A program made the position numbers and the translations under genes. A model generated the notes under the pieces. That model saw nothing but the letters and a program-made list of their open reading frames with translations. It was not told where the DNA came from and did no database searches. A DNA stretch of 64,000 bases from Jatrophihabitans cynanchi (lineage in GTDB: Bacteria; Actinomycetota; Actinomycetes; Mycobacteriales; Jatrophihabitantaceae): assembly GCF_027247405.1 (NCBI RefSeq), contig NZ_CP097463.1, forward strand, positions 1,984,001 through 2,048,000, read 5' to 3'. The first letter of the stretch is position 1, and each line of letters opens with the position of its first letter. Of the stretch, positions 35,875-43,845 are shown one piece after another.

Positions 35875-36816
35875 TCAGGAGAGCAGCGCGGCGAAGCTCG
35901 CTACCGTCCGATCCACCGCGGCGGTCACTGTGGCCACGGCACCGGCCATCGCGCAGAATCCGTGTGGCAGCGTTGGGAACTCATGCAATTCGACCTGGCC
36001 GCCTTCGTCCAGCAGTCGCTGGGCGTAGACCCTGGACTCGTCGAAGAGCGGATCGATCCCGGCCGCGGCGATGACCGTCGGAGGCATCTTCGACAGGTCG
36101 GCGGCCTGTGTGGCGACCATCGTGGCCGGCAGCGGGTCGGGGATCGAGCCCGCGTACAAGCGTCGATACGCGCGAACGGCAGCAGCCGGCAGCGTCAGCT
36201 CCCGCCATGTCTGCGTCATTGAGGGCACCTCCGGCTGGATCAGGAAGCCCGGGTACCAGAGGCACTGCGCCATTATGGCCGGGCCACCGAAGTCGCGGGC
36301 CAGCAGTGACAGCGCCGCCGCGTTCGTCGCGCCGGCGCTGTCGCCAGACAGCGCCAGGCGGGTCGGGTCGGCGCCGAGGCCAGCGGCAGCCCCGGCGAAC
36401 CACGTCAAGGCGGCCCAGCAGTCGTCCATGCCGGCCGGATAGGGGTGGTCGGGCGCGAGGCGGTAGTCCACCGAGGCCACCAGTGCGCCGGTCCCGGCCG
36501 CTACCCGGCGGATGTGCGGGTCGGTGAACTCGAGATCACCGACCGACCAGCCGCCACCGTGCAGGTACAGCACGACTGGGCCTGCCGGCGTGAGGTTGTC
36601 CGGGCGGTAGAGCCGGATCGGGATACGGTGCCCGCCGGTTCCCGGTATCTCGATGTCCTCGGTTGCCATCGCGGGCCCGCGGACGTACGCGCGGGCCCGG
36701 ATCTTGTAACCCACGCGCTGTGCAAGCACGTCGTGGCTGTTCCACCACGGCGCCACCGGAGGAAGCGACCGGATGAACGCCCGGACGTCGGGGTCGAGTT
36801 CGAAGGCCTCGCTCAT
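35875..36816 (-). CDS. Alpha/beta hydrolase, hormone-sensitive-lipase family esterase
   Basis: This 313-residue hydrolase has the HSL-family oxyanion motif HGGGW (about residue 86), the nucleophile elbow GDSAGA and late Asp (GIDPLFDES) and His (TLPHGF) of the triad. Such enzymes hydrolyse short or aromatic esters in the cytoplasm. It starts one base after the stop of the acyl-CoA ligase gene and forms a two-gene operon with it, so ester cleavage followed by CoA activation of the released acid is a reasonable guess. Confidence 0.9.
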   Translation of the reverse strand: MSEAFELDPDVRAFIRSLPPVAPWWNSHDVLAQRVGYKIRARAYVRGPAMATEDIEIPGTGGHRIPIRLYRPDNLTPAGPVVLYLHGGGWSVGDLEFTDPHIRRVAAGTGALVASVDYRLAPDHPYPAGMDDCWAALTWFAGAAAGLGADPTRLALSGDSAGATNAAALSLLARDFGGPAIMAQCLWYPGFLIQPEVPSMTQTWRELTLPAAAVRAYRRLYAGSIPDPLPATMVATQAADLSKMPPTVIAAAGIDPLFDESRVYAQRLLDEGGQVELHEFPTLPHGFCAMAGAVATVTAAVDRTVASFAALLS

Positions 36817-36817
36817 C

Positions 36818-38359
36818 TCAGTTCACCTGCCGTTCCAGGCCCTGCCAGTAGGGCTCGCGGATCTTGAACTTCTGCAGCTTGCCGGTGGCGGTGCGTGGCA
36901 GTTCTTCGACGAACTCGATTTGCTTCGGGCACTTGTAGCCGGCGAGCAGCGACTTGCAGTGCGCGATCAGCTCGGCCTCATCCACGGGCGATCCGTCGCT
37001 GACGACGATGCCGGTGACGAGTTCACCCCAGGCCTCGTCCGGGACGCCGATCACTGCCGCTTCGCGGACAGCCGGGTGCGTGGTGAGCGCGTCCTCCACC
37101 TCGATGGAGCTGACGTTCTCCCCACCGGAGATGATCACGTCCTTCTTCCGGTCGGAGATGATGAGGTAACCCTCCTCGTCGATGCGGCCGCCGTCGCCGG
37201 TGTGGAACCAGTTACCGGCCTGCGCTTTGTGCGTCTCCTCGGGTTGGTTCCAGTAGCCGTCGAGGTTGTGGTTCGACGCGGTGATCACCTCGCCGTCGAC
37301 GTCGATGGACAGGCGTACGCCGAGGGCCGGGACGCCTGCGCGACTCAGCCGCTTGGCTCGATCCGCCGAGGACAGTTCGTCCCACTCCGCTCGCATCCGG
37401 TTCATCGTCACGATCGGCGACGTCTCGGTGAGGCCGTAGAGCTGACAGAACTCCCACCCGAGTTCATCGAGCACTCGCTGGATGGTTCGGGTCGGAGGTG
37501 GGGCACCGGCGACCAATATTCGAGTCAGACCACGTCCCGGGATCTCGCCGACCCACGTCGTACCGGCATCCAGCGCAGCGTTCACGACGGTCGGTGCGGC
37601 GCACATGAGGGTAATGCGATGTTGCTTCACGCGGCGCAGGATCTCCGCGCCGTCGATCTGCCGCAGCACGATCTGCGGTACTCCGCAGGCGGCCAACACG
37701 AACGGCATGCCCCACCCATTCGCGTGGAACATCGGCAGCGTATGCAGGTAGGCATCGCGGTCGTTGACACCGAGCTGCAGGCCCATGATCGTCGTGTTCA
37801 GCCACAGGTTACGGTGCGTCAGCTGTACGCCTTTGGGGCGGGCCGTGGTGCCCGAGGTGTAGTTGATCGTCGCGGTGGCCCCCTCGTCCGGCGTCTCCCA
37901 TTCCTTCGGCTCGGCGTCTTCCGCGAAGAGGTTCTCGTCGTGGCCGAGCATGAAGCAGTACCGCACGCCCTCGATCGCGCGTATCGCCTCGACGATCCGC
38001 TCGTTCGCCGGGTCCACGTACACGACTTCGGCGCCGGAGTGTTCGATGATGTAGACGACCTCGGCAGGGGCCAGACGAAAGTTGACCGGCACCAGCACGC
38101 GCCCCCAGCCGGGCCCTCCGAACAGCATGGCGAGGAAGCGTGCCGAGTTCTGCGAGACGACCGCGACGCGGCCGCCGACCGGGACGCCCAGCTGGTCGAG
38201 GCGGGCGGCGTGCGCCCGTGCCAGCCCGGCAAACTCGCGGAACGTGATCGATCCTAGCGACGGTGCCGGCTGGTCAGGCTCGTCGACCACAGCGACACGA
38301 TCCGGATAGACCTGCTCGGCCCGGTCGAGGAAGTCGCGCACCGTCAACGGGTAGTACAT
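36818..38359 (-). CDS. AMP-forming acyl-CoA synthetase/ligase
   Basis: This 513-residue member of the ANL superfamily has the phosphate-binding loop YTSGTTARPKG, QLYGLTETSP, the hinge region WFHTGDGGRIDEEGYLIISDRKKDVIISGGENVSS and the catalytic lysine near the end in RTATGKLQKFKIR. It activates a carboxylic acid to its CoA thioester with ATP. The closest general resemblance is to medium-chain or aromatic acyl-CoA ligases; the acid is unknown. ATG 38359 has GGAGG seven bases upstream. The operator at 38413-38424 lies 53 bases before the start. Confidence 0.9.
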   Translation of the reverse strand: MYYPLTVRDFLDRAEQVYPDRVAVVDEPDQPAPSLGSITFREFAGLARAHAARLDQLGVPVGGRVAVVSQNSARFLAMLFGGPGWGRVLVPVNFRLAPAEVVYIIEHSGAEVVYVDPANERIVEAIRAIEGVRYCFMLGHDENLFAEDAEPKEWETPDEGATATINYTSGTTARPKGVQLTHRNLWLNTTIMGLQLGVNDRDAYLHTLPMFHANGWGMPFVLAACGVPQIVLRQIDGAEILRRVKQHRITLMCAAPTVVNAALDAGTTWVGEIPGRGLTRILVAGAPPPTRTIQRVLDELGWEFCQLYGLTETSPIVTMNRMRAEWDELSSADRAKRLSRAGVPALGVRLSIDVDGEVITASNHNLDGYWNQPEETHKAQAGNWFHTGDGGRIDEEGYLIISDRKKDVIISGGENVSSIEVEDALTTHPAVREAAVIGVPDEAWGELVTGIVVSDGSPVDEAELIAHCKSLLAGYKCPKQIEFVEELPRTATGKLQKFKIREPYWQGLERQVN

Positions 38360-38412
38360 GGGCCGTCCTCCGTTCATTGCTCGATGTCGCCGGCAAGTAG
38401 GCAATCGACAAG

Positions 38413-38424
38413 TCAATCGTTTGA
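38413..38424. promoter_or_regulatory. LacI-type operator before the acyl-CoA ligase-esterase operon
   Basis: TCAATCGTTTGA is identical to the first half-site of the pair at 35803. It lies between the end of the upstream operon (stop at 38469) and the ligase start (38359), so it marks a separate transcription unit. Confidence 0.8.
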
Positions 38425-38468
38425 GTGCTGGGCCGAGACTAGGGAGCGCAGCGTCGTTTTGGCAAGGG

Positions 38469-39545
38469 TCAGTCTGCGGCGCGGGTGAGAACCGCCCACG
38501 GCGCTGACGGGTTCAGCTCGCGCGCGCCCGATGCTTCGACGACAACAGGTCCGCCGACGAATCCGGTCGCTCCTCCAGGAACCCGCACCGCGACATGGAG
38601 GGCGGTCACGACGTGGTCGGCGAGGACTCGCCCGGTGCCGCTGATCAGTCGCGGATGCGCCGGAGTGTCCCCGCTCAGGCCGTGCCCGAAGTCGTACTCC
38701 TTGGCATTGAGCACGCCCGCCGCGGCGAGGACACGGTCTCCGACGGCCACGACCTCATCGATCGCGACGCCGGGACGCATCGATGCGAGCATCGCCGCGC
38801 GAGCCGACGCGCAGACAGCCTGGGCGTCGTGCTCGGTGCCGCGCGCCGCAGTCAGTTGGGTGTTGACGTGCATGCACCACTCGTCGACGTAAAGGGTGAG
38901 TTCGAGACCGACCGCGTCGTGCGGGCCGATCACCGTGCCGAAGCATTCGGAGACGACTGCGCCAGGACCGACGCCGACAAGGCAGTACGCGCGCCGGGCA
39001 CCGGCGGCCCTGGCTGTGGCCTCGATGGCCGAGACCACCTGGTAGTCGGTCTTGCCCTCGGGCGCGCTATCCCCCCACGTCACCAGAGCTGCGTCCGCGA
39101 CGTCGCCGGCATGCTGCAGTGCAAGGACCTCGTCTTCCAGCTTCGACTCCTGCAGGTCGTCGACGACGTCGCGCAGATCGATGTGCTCGATGCCCGCGGC
39201 CTGAAGCGACGCGAGCAGAGCCGGGGTCGCCTCGTCGACCGCGATGTCACCGGCGACGAGGCCGATGCGGCGCGCGCCTTTCGGCACCACCGCGGTCGGA
39301 GCGGCCGCCACGACGACCGGCAGACCGGTCAGTGCCGCACGGGGTTGATCGAATCCGAAGCGCACGCCGAGTAGCTGCTCACCTCCCGCGCCGAGCCACA
39401 GCGACGCCGCGTTGGTGACGTAACCGGGCGAGTAGCCGGTCAACCAGCCGACGGTCTGACGATGCCAGGAGTGCACGAGGACCCCGTCGAGTCCGTTGGC
39501 CTGCGCGTGCGCGATCAGTTGCGCTCGGCGGATGTGCCGGCTCAT
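38469..39545 (-). CDS. M24 (creatinase/Xaa-Pro peptidase) fold protein with altered metal-site residues
   Basis: This 358-residue protein has an N-terminal creatinase-type domain (RRAQLIAHAQANGLDGVLVHSWHRQTVGWLTGY) and a C-terminal pita-bread domain (KTDYQVVSAIEATARAAGARRAY, AARAAMLASMRPGVAIDEV, FGHGLSGDTPAHPRL). The usual metal ligands are poorly conserved: the first Asp-containing strand reads LELTLYVDEWCMHVNTQ, and the E-P-G motif expected after the histidine is absent (ALHVAVRVPGG). It may be a metal-independent creatinase-like hydrolase rather than a peptidase. ATG 39545 overlaps the epimerase stop by ATGA. Last gene of a five-gene operon. Confidence 0.75.
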   Translation of the reverse strand: MSRHIRRAQLIAHAQANGLDGVLVHSWHRQTVGWLTGYSPGYVTNAASLWLGAGGEQLLGVRFGFDQPRAALTGLPVVVAAAPTAVVPKGARRIGLVAGDIAVDEATPALLASLQAAGIEHIDLRDVVDDLQESKLEDEVLALQHAGDVADAALVTWGDSAPEGKTDYQVVSAIEATARAAGARRAYCLVGVGPGAVVSECFGTVIGPHDAVGLELTLYVDEWCMHVNTQLTAARGTEHDAQAVCASARAAMLASMRPGVAIDEVVAVGDRVLAAAGVLNAKEYDFGHGLSGDTPAHPRLISGTGRVLADHVVTALHVAVRVPGGATGFVGGPVVVEASGARELNPSAPWAVLTRAAD

Positions 39546-40498
39546 CCGTGCAGCCAGGCGCGCTCTGCTGCGGTGCGTTGCCAGACTCGCCGCTCGGGCT
39601 CGGCGCGCAATGCGTCGAGCGCGACATCGATCGCCGAAGCGAGCGGTCGTGATACGGGCAGTACCCCTGCCGCTGCCGCCCGCGATACGTCCATCACGTA
39701 GGCCTCGTTCGGGAACGGGAAGACGCAATCGCCCGCGTCGAACGGGCCTTCGGCCCCAGTAGGCCCGGGCACGGGCCTGATGCGCACCGCGACGTCCGCT
39801 GCCTCGGCACACAGCTGCACGAAGCCCTCGGTAGTGCAAAGTCCCCGTTGGTCGGCGATGTTGTAAACGGCTACCCCCGCTTCCGGTCGTGAGCAGACGA
39901 GCAGGTTCACGCTTTCCCCGACCTGCTCGGCCGTGATGAAGTGCTGCACCGCCTTCCCGTCGCCGGGCAGCAGCACCTCCTCACCGTCAAGCAGTCGGTT
40001 GAGCACGAACTCCTCGCGAGGGGCGTAGTTGCGCGGGCCGAGCACGTACGGCAGCCGGAAGATCGTGACGGTGCGCTCACCGGTAGCGGCAGTTCGGGCA
40101 GCTTGCTCGGTATTGAGCTTCTCGCGGGCGTAGTCGCCCCACAGGTCCCATGGGCCGATCGGCGAGTCCTCGGCCCACGGCAGCTGCGGCACCGGCGCGT
40201 AGACGGCGCCGGTCGAACAGTGCACGAGGTGCACCGCCTCCGGAAGCACCTTGACCAACGAGGCAGTCTGCGCACCGCGATAGGCCGAGAAGTCGACGAT
40301 CGTGTCAATATCGAGTCCGGCTATCTGCGCGAGGTCTGTTGGCACGTCCCGATCACCGCGTAGCTGGCTCACATGATCGGCCCAGTCAGGCACCCGGCTG
40401 CCGCGATTGAAGACGCTCACGTGGTGTCCGGCGGCGAGCAGGTGGCGCACCGTCGCGTCGCCCATCATGCGGGTGCCGCCCATGACGAGGACCTTCAC
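39542..40498 (-). CDS. NAD-dependent epimerase/dehydratase family protein
   Basis: This 318-residue extended-SDR protein starts MKVLVMGGTRMMGDATVRHLLAAGH, a nucleotide-binding GGTxxxG variant, and has STGAVYA, DYAREKLNTE (YxxxK) and RLPYVLGPRN. It resembles sugar-nucleotide or sugar epimerases/dehydratases. Start GTG 40498 overlaps the VOC gene stop by GTGA. Its role inside the catabolic operon, probably on a sugar moiety or hydroxylated intermediate, is inferred. Confidence 0.85.
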   Translation of the reverse strand: MKVLVMGGTRMMGDATVRHLLAAGHHVSVFNRGSRVPDWADHVSQLRGDRDVPTDLAQIAGLDIDTIVDFSAYRGAQTASLVKVLPEAVHLVHCSTGAVYAPVPQLPWAEDSPIGPWDLWGDYAREKLNTEQAARTAATGERTVTIFRLPYVLGPRNYAPREEFVLNRLLDGEEVLLPGDGKAVQHFITAEQVGESVNLLVCSRPEAGVAVYNIADQRGLCTTEGFVQLCAEAADVAVRIRPVPGPTGAEGPFDAGDCVFPFPNEAYVMDVSRAAAAGVLPVSRPLASAIDVALDALRAEPERRVWQRTAAERAWLHG

Positions 40499-40989
40499 GA
40501 GGCGGCCAGACGCGCGCGGTACTCCTTGAGACGGTGCGGTGGTGGCTGCACGAGTTCATGTACCAGCTTGTCGAATCCATAGAGGTACACCATCGATCCA
40601 CCGGCGTTGACGCCCGCGGTGATGGTCTGCGGCTCGGAGAAGAACTCGACGCCGCCGCCGAGAAGGCGCCCGTACTCCTCATCGAGGTCTTCGACGGTCA
40701 GGGCCAGGTGGGCCTGACCGGGGTTGTAGATGTTGTGATCGCCGCGGTCGCCCTGCGGCACCACGTAGTGCACCAGTTCGAGGTCGTGGGTCGAGAGCCC
40801 GCGGGGCTGCCCGGGTACCACCAGCTGCGCCACGCGCAAGTGAGCGTCCGGGTAACCGACGACGCGCCTCGTGTACTCGTTGTTCTGCTCCTGTATGTGG
40901 ATCAACTCGAAGCGCAGCAGTCGTGTGTAGAAGTCGACTGCGCCGTCGAGATCGGAAACGGTGAAGCTGAAATGCCAAACGCCGAGCAC
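40495..40989 (-). CDS. VOC (glyoxalase/dioxygenase-fold) family protein
   Basis: This 164-residue protein has two beta-alpha-beta-beta-beta units: WHFSFTVSDLDGAVDFYTRLLRFELIH and AHLALTVEDLDEEYGRLLGGGVEFF. Candidate metal ligands are H6 of the first strand, the His of AHLAL and a Glu near the end (VHELVQ). The superfamily includes extradiol dioxygenases, glyoxalases, epimerases and resistance proteins, so the reaction cannot be fixed. It lies 13 bases after the SDR gene in the five-gene operon. Confidence 0.82.
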   Translation of the reverse strand: MLGVWHFSFTVSDLDGAVDFYTRLLRFELIHIQEQNNEYTRRVVGYPDAHLRVAQLVVPGQPRGLSTHDLELVHYVVPQGDRGDHNIYNPGQAHLALTVEDLDEEYGRLLGGGVEFFSEPQTITAGVNAGGSMVYLYGFDKLVHELVQPPPHRLKEYRARLAAS

Positions 40990-41002
40990 ATGCTCTCCTT
41001 GG

Positions 41003-41782
41003 TTAGTCGAACTCGAGACCGCCGCAGGCGTTGAGCGCCTGGCCGGTGACGTACGAGGCCTGCCGCGAAAGCAGGAAGATGATCACGTCCGAGACATCGT
41101 CGGTCGTCTGGATGCGCCCCAGTGGGATTCGGGCGGCAAGACGCTGCAGCGCCTCGGACTCGGTGATGCCGAGTTCGGCCGCGCGCTGCTGCTGGGTCCG
41201 CCTCGTCATCTCGGTATCGACGACTCCGGGGCAGACGGCGTTGACGTTGATCGCGTGCTCGGCGAGCGCGACGGCGGCGGAGCGGACCACGCTGATCACG
41301 CCGGCCTTGCTCGCGGCGTAGGCGGTGAGATCCGCACGTGGGCCGCGTCCAGCGACGCTCGAGATGCCCACCATCGAGCCGGGCAGCTTCGCGTCGACCA
41401 TCGCGTTGGCGCAAGCCTGCATGGTGAGGAATGTTCCGGTGAGGTTCACCGAGAGCTGCCGTTCGAACTCCGCTGCCTCGACGTCGAGGAACGGTCGGGC
41501 GCGGGCGATACCGGCTGCGGTAACCACCAGCGTGGGCGTGCCGAGTCGGTCGATCGTGGCGCGCAGGGCGGCGGCGACCGAACCCTGGTCGGAGACGTCG
41601 CAGCTAGCGGCGACGGCTTGGTGACCGCTCGCGCGCAGCTTCTCCGCCTGAGCTGATGCCCCGGCGCCGTTGAAGTCCCACAGTCCCACGGCGGCGCCGA
41701 GTTCGGCAAGACGTTCGGCGACCCTGCTGCCCATGCCCTGGGCGGCGCCGGTGATCACCGCAGTGCGGCCGTCGAAGCTCAT
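41003..41782 (-). CDS. Short-chain dehydrogenase/reductase
   Basis: This 259-residue classical SDR has cofactor motif TGAAQGMG, NNAG equivalent VTAAG, catalytic Ser in GISSVAG, YAASK (Tyr and Lys) and PGVVDTEM. It is an NAD(P)-dependent oxidoreductase of an alcohol or ketone. The start overlaps the stop of the binding-protein gene by ATGA. Substrate unknown; it is likely to oxidise a hydroxyl of the compound handled by this operon. Confidence 0.9.
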   Translation of the reverse strand: MSFDGRTAVITGAAQGMGSRVAERLAELGAAVGLWDFNGAGASAQAEKLRASGHQAVAASCDVSDQGSVAAALRATIDRLGTPTLVVTAAGIARARPFLDVEAAEFERQLSVNLTGTFLTMQACANAMVDAKLPGSMVGISSVAGRGPRADLTAYAASKAGVISVVRSAAVALAEHAINVNAVCPGVVDTEMTRRTQQQRAAELGITESEALQRLAARIPLGRIQTTDDVSDVIIFLLSRQASYVTGQALNACGGLEFD

Positions 41783-43008
41783 GCGCTACCACCGAGGAAC
41801 GCCTGCAGCTCGTCGTGCGCTTGTGCCAACTGCTTGAGCGGGTCGGTTCCGGAGACGACGGCGGCCATCATCTCGTTGAGGATCTCCGCCATCGTCGGCC
41901 AGCCCGGGTCGCGCGGGATCGCACGCGCACCGGCGTGCGCGGACTCCAAGGCTGAGTAATAGGGCGCGAGGGCCTGCACGTCCGGCCGGTTCCAAGTGTC
42001 GCGACGCACCGCACTGCCCTGGCTCTGTGCCGTGATCACGTCCATCTCCGGTGCGGCGAGGGCGCGGATGAGCTCGTAGGCGCGGTCAGGTTCGGTGCAG
42101 CCGGCGGCCATGGCCAGCACCCAGTAGGCGTTCATGGTGGCGACGGATCCGTCCGGCCCCGCGGGTGCGGACGTCGCGGCGACGAGGCCGTGGGTCGGCG
42201 AGCTTGGATCGGCCGACAGCGCGGCGAAACCGCACCAGTTCACCATCATCGCAGCCTCACCCGCGGCGAAGTGGACGCCCGATTCGACGCTGTCCCAACC
42301 GGCAGCCGCCGGATCGACGACTCTGTCGACGTGCCACAGGTCGTGCAGGAAGGTGATCGCCTCATGCGCCGCGCCGGAATCCAGGCCGGATGTCCGGTGG
42401 GGAAGGACGAGTTCGCCACCACGCGACCACAAATGGGTGAGGAAGTCGTAAATGTTGTTGTGCTGATCAGGCAGGCCGGCGAGCACCGTGCCGCGCAACC
42501 CTGCCTCGGGTCGATCGAAGAAGTGCGCGTGGTCGAGATACTCGCGCCACGTCCTGGGCGGCGCGAGCGGGTAGCCAAACTTCCCGACGAAGGCGGCCTG
42601 CTCGTCGGGGCTCTCGTACAGGTCACGGCGATAGATCAGCATCACCGGGCCGTCGTGATATGCGATCCCGTATACGCGCCCGTCTGGACCTGTCTGCAAT
42701 GCGCGAAGGGACGGCACCCATGCGTCGGGCCAGCCGTCCGGCGGGGAGTTGGCCAGATAGGTGTCGAGCGGCAGCACCCGGCCGGAGGCAATGAGGCTGG
42801 GCAGCCAGTCCGTGTTGAGCAGCAGCAGGTCGATCGACCCGTCCAGCACTTCCGGCCCGTCGAGCACGATGTCCTCGAGTGCCTTGATCTCGATCAGCTC
42901 GGCTCGTGCCGGAAGCTCGGGCACGAGCGCGAACTGCTCGCTGAACGCTCGGGTGAAACCGTCGAACTCGCGCCCGTAGAGGACGAGAGTTCGATCTAAG
43001 GGCGACAT
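41779..43008 (-). CDS. Family 1 solute-binding-protein-like protein without a visible signal peptide
   Basis: This 409-residue protein has the body of an extracellular sugar-binding protein: DLLLLNTDWLPSLIASGRVLPLDTYLA, DGRVYGIAYHDGPVMLIYRRDLYE, AAGEAAMMVNWCGFAALS and AYELIRALAAPEMD. It starts MSPLDRTLVLYGREFDGFTRAF with no hydrophobic signal sequence. Even the longer frame to 43131 adds only polar residues. ATG 43008 has GGAG five bases upstream. No permease or ATPase is adjacent. Either it acts in the cytoplasm, or its export signal was lost. It heads the five-gene operon (this gene, SDR, VOC, epimerase, M24). Confidence 0.8.
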   Translation of the reverse strand: MSPLDRTLVLYGREFDGFTRAFSEQFALVPELPARAELIEIKALEDIVLDGPEVLDGSIDLLLLNTDWLPSLIASGRVLPLDTYLANSPPDGWPDAWVPSLRALQTGPDGRVYGIAYHDGPVMLIYRRDLYESPDEQAAFVGKFGYPLAPPRTWREYLDHAHFFDRPEAGLRGTVLAGLPDQHNNIYDFLTHLWSRGGELVLPHRTSGLDSGAAHEAITFLHDLWHVDRVVDPAAAGWDSVESGVHFAAGEAAMMVNWCGFAALSADPSSPTHGLVAATSAPAGPDGSVATMNAYWVLAMAAGCTEPDRAYELIRALAAPEMDVITAQSQGSAVRRDTWNRPDVQALAPYYSALESAHAGARAIPRDPGWPTMAEILNEMMAAVVSGTDPLKQLAQAHDELQAFLGGSA

Positions 43009-43243
43009 CGGAGCTCCGTTCAAGAGTGGCCAGCCGTTGTTCTGCCAAGCCTTGCCGTGGTTATGGGCTGACCACAAGGTCGTCGAAGGGGGTCCATTTG
43101 GTACCCGGACCGCCGACGAACGCAGCGACATTCACAGCTTCCCCAATACGTGCGACCGACTAGACCTCTCATCTCTACTCCTCAAGGCGTGGTAGCCGCT
43201 CAGTGCGATGCGAGATCCCGATGAACGCTGGTCGGTCGGTCGG

Positions 43244-43255
43244 TCAATCGATTGA
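43244..43255. promoter_or_regulatory. LacI-type operator upstream of the five-gene operon
   Basis: TCAATCGATTGA is a perfect 12-base palindrome of the same class as the other sites. It lies 235 bases before ATG 43008, farther than the other operators, so the transcript probably has a long leader. It is preceded by four tandem GGTC units (about 43230-43245). Confidence 0.75.
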
Positions 43256-43732
43256 TCGACGTCACTGAAGAGGCTACGGCCGAGCGACAAAGTATTCAAG
43301 GTTTGCGGAGCAGATTCGCCGAACCGCGCTACCCACAGCGAACCGCGGTGAGCAGTCGAACCTTGGCGACGCCAGGTGCAACGACGAGCAACTCGAGCCG
43401 ACGAGTGCCAGAGCGACTGACCTCGGACCTCGCGGAGGTGTCCGGCAGGGAGACAGCATTGCTTGTGACAGTCGCCCCACGTCGCAACTCCGGCGCCCGA
43501 CAACTGCCATATCGAACGGAGATTGATGGCGGAACTTGATCTTGATCTGTCCCGCGCATGTCCCGCGAGCTAGCGATGCTTCCCTCCGCCGCGTTCCGCG
43601 CTTCGCCGAGACTTCACGCGGAGGTCAGCAGTTCCGGGGCTTGCAACTGCGAGGCGCCGCCCGAATCAGAAATGCGACGGTCATCCGAACCGCCGGATCT
43701 AGCGCATCCCAGCTCAGGATTCGAACGCGCTC
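43256..43732. other. Non-coding right end of the island
   Basis: The 470 or so bases between the last operator and the tRNA-Tyr terminator contain no supported gene. Apart from the arm-like repeat at 43550, I see no integrase, insertion sequence or RNA. Confidence 0.45.
43550..43569. repeat. GC-rich 20-bp repeat, copy 3 (possible integrase arm site)
   Basis: TCCCGCGCATGTCCCGCGAG matches copies at 6869 and 7136 with two or three differences, and like them follows GATCTT. It lies about 190 bases inside the right att repeat. Confidence 0.5.
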
Positions 43733-43755
43733 AAGGCCCCGGAATCCGGGGCCTT
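43733..43755 (-). terminator. Terminator hairpin behind tRNA-Tyr
   Basis: AAGGCCCCGG and CCGGGGCCTT pair perfectly over ten bases around AAT, starting eight bases after the tRNA 3' end on the minus strand. The apex is shared with the longer hairpin at 6960-7016. Confidence 0.7.
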
Positions 43756-43762
43756 CAGCAGG

Positions 43763-43816
43763 GTGGCGGGTGTTGGGTTTGAACCAACGTAGGCTGAGCC
43801 GGCGGTTTTACAGACC
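43763..43816 (-). repeat. att-like 54-bp repeat at the 3' end of intact tRNA-Tyr (right end of island)
   Basis: This segment is identical to 7009-7062. Integration here leaves the tRNA complete, as is usual for elements that carry the replaced 3' end. The island would extend from this point to lower coordinates. Confidence 0.85.
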
Positions 43817-43845
43817 GCTCCCTTTGACCACTCGGGCAACCCGCC
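43764..43845 (-). tRNA. tRNA-Tyr (anticodon GTA)
   Basis: The 82-base gene folds with a seven-pair acceptor stem (GGCGGGT with ACCCGCC, discriminator A at 43764), an anticodon arm GCGGT-CTGTAAA-ACCGC with GTA at 43811-43809, a long variable arm as in bacterial tyrosine tRNAs, and a T arm GTTGG-TTCAAAC-CCAAC. The 3' CCA is not encoded (ACCC follows). It is followed by a hairpin terminator and serves as the probable integration site for the adjoining 36.7-kb island. Confidence 0.93.
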
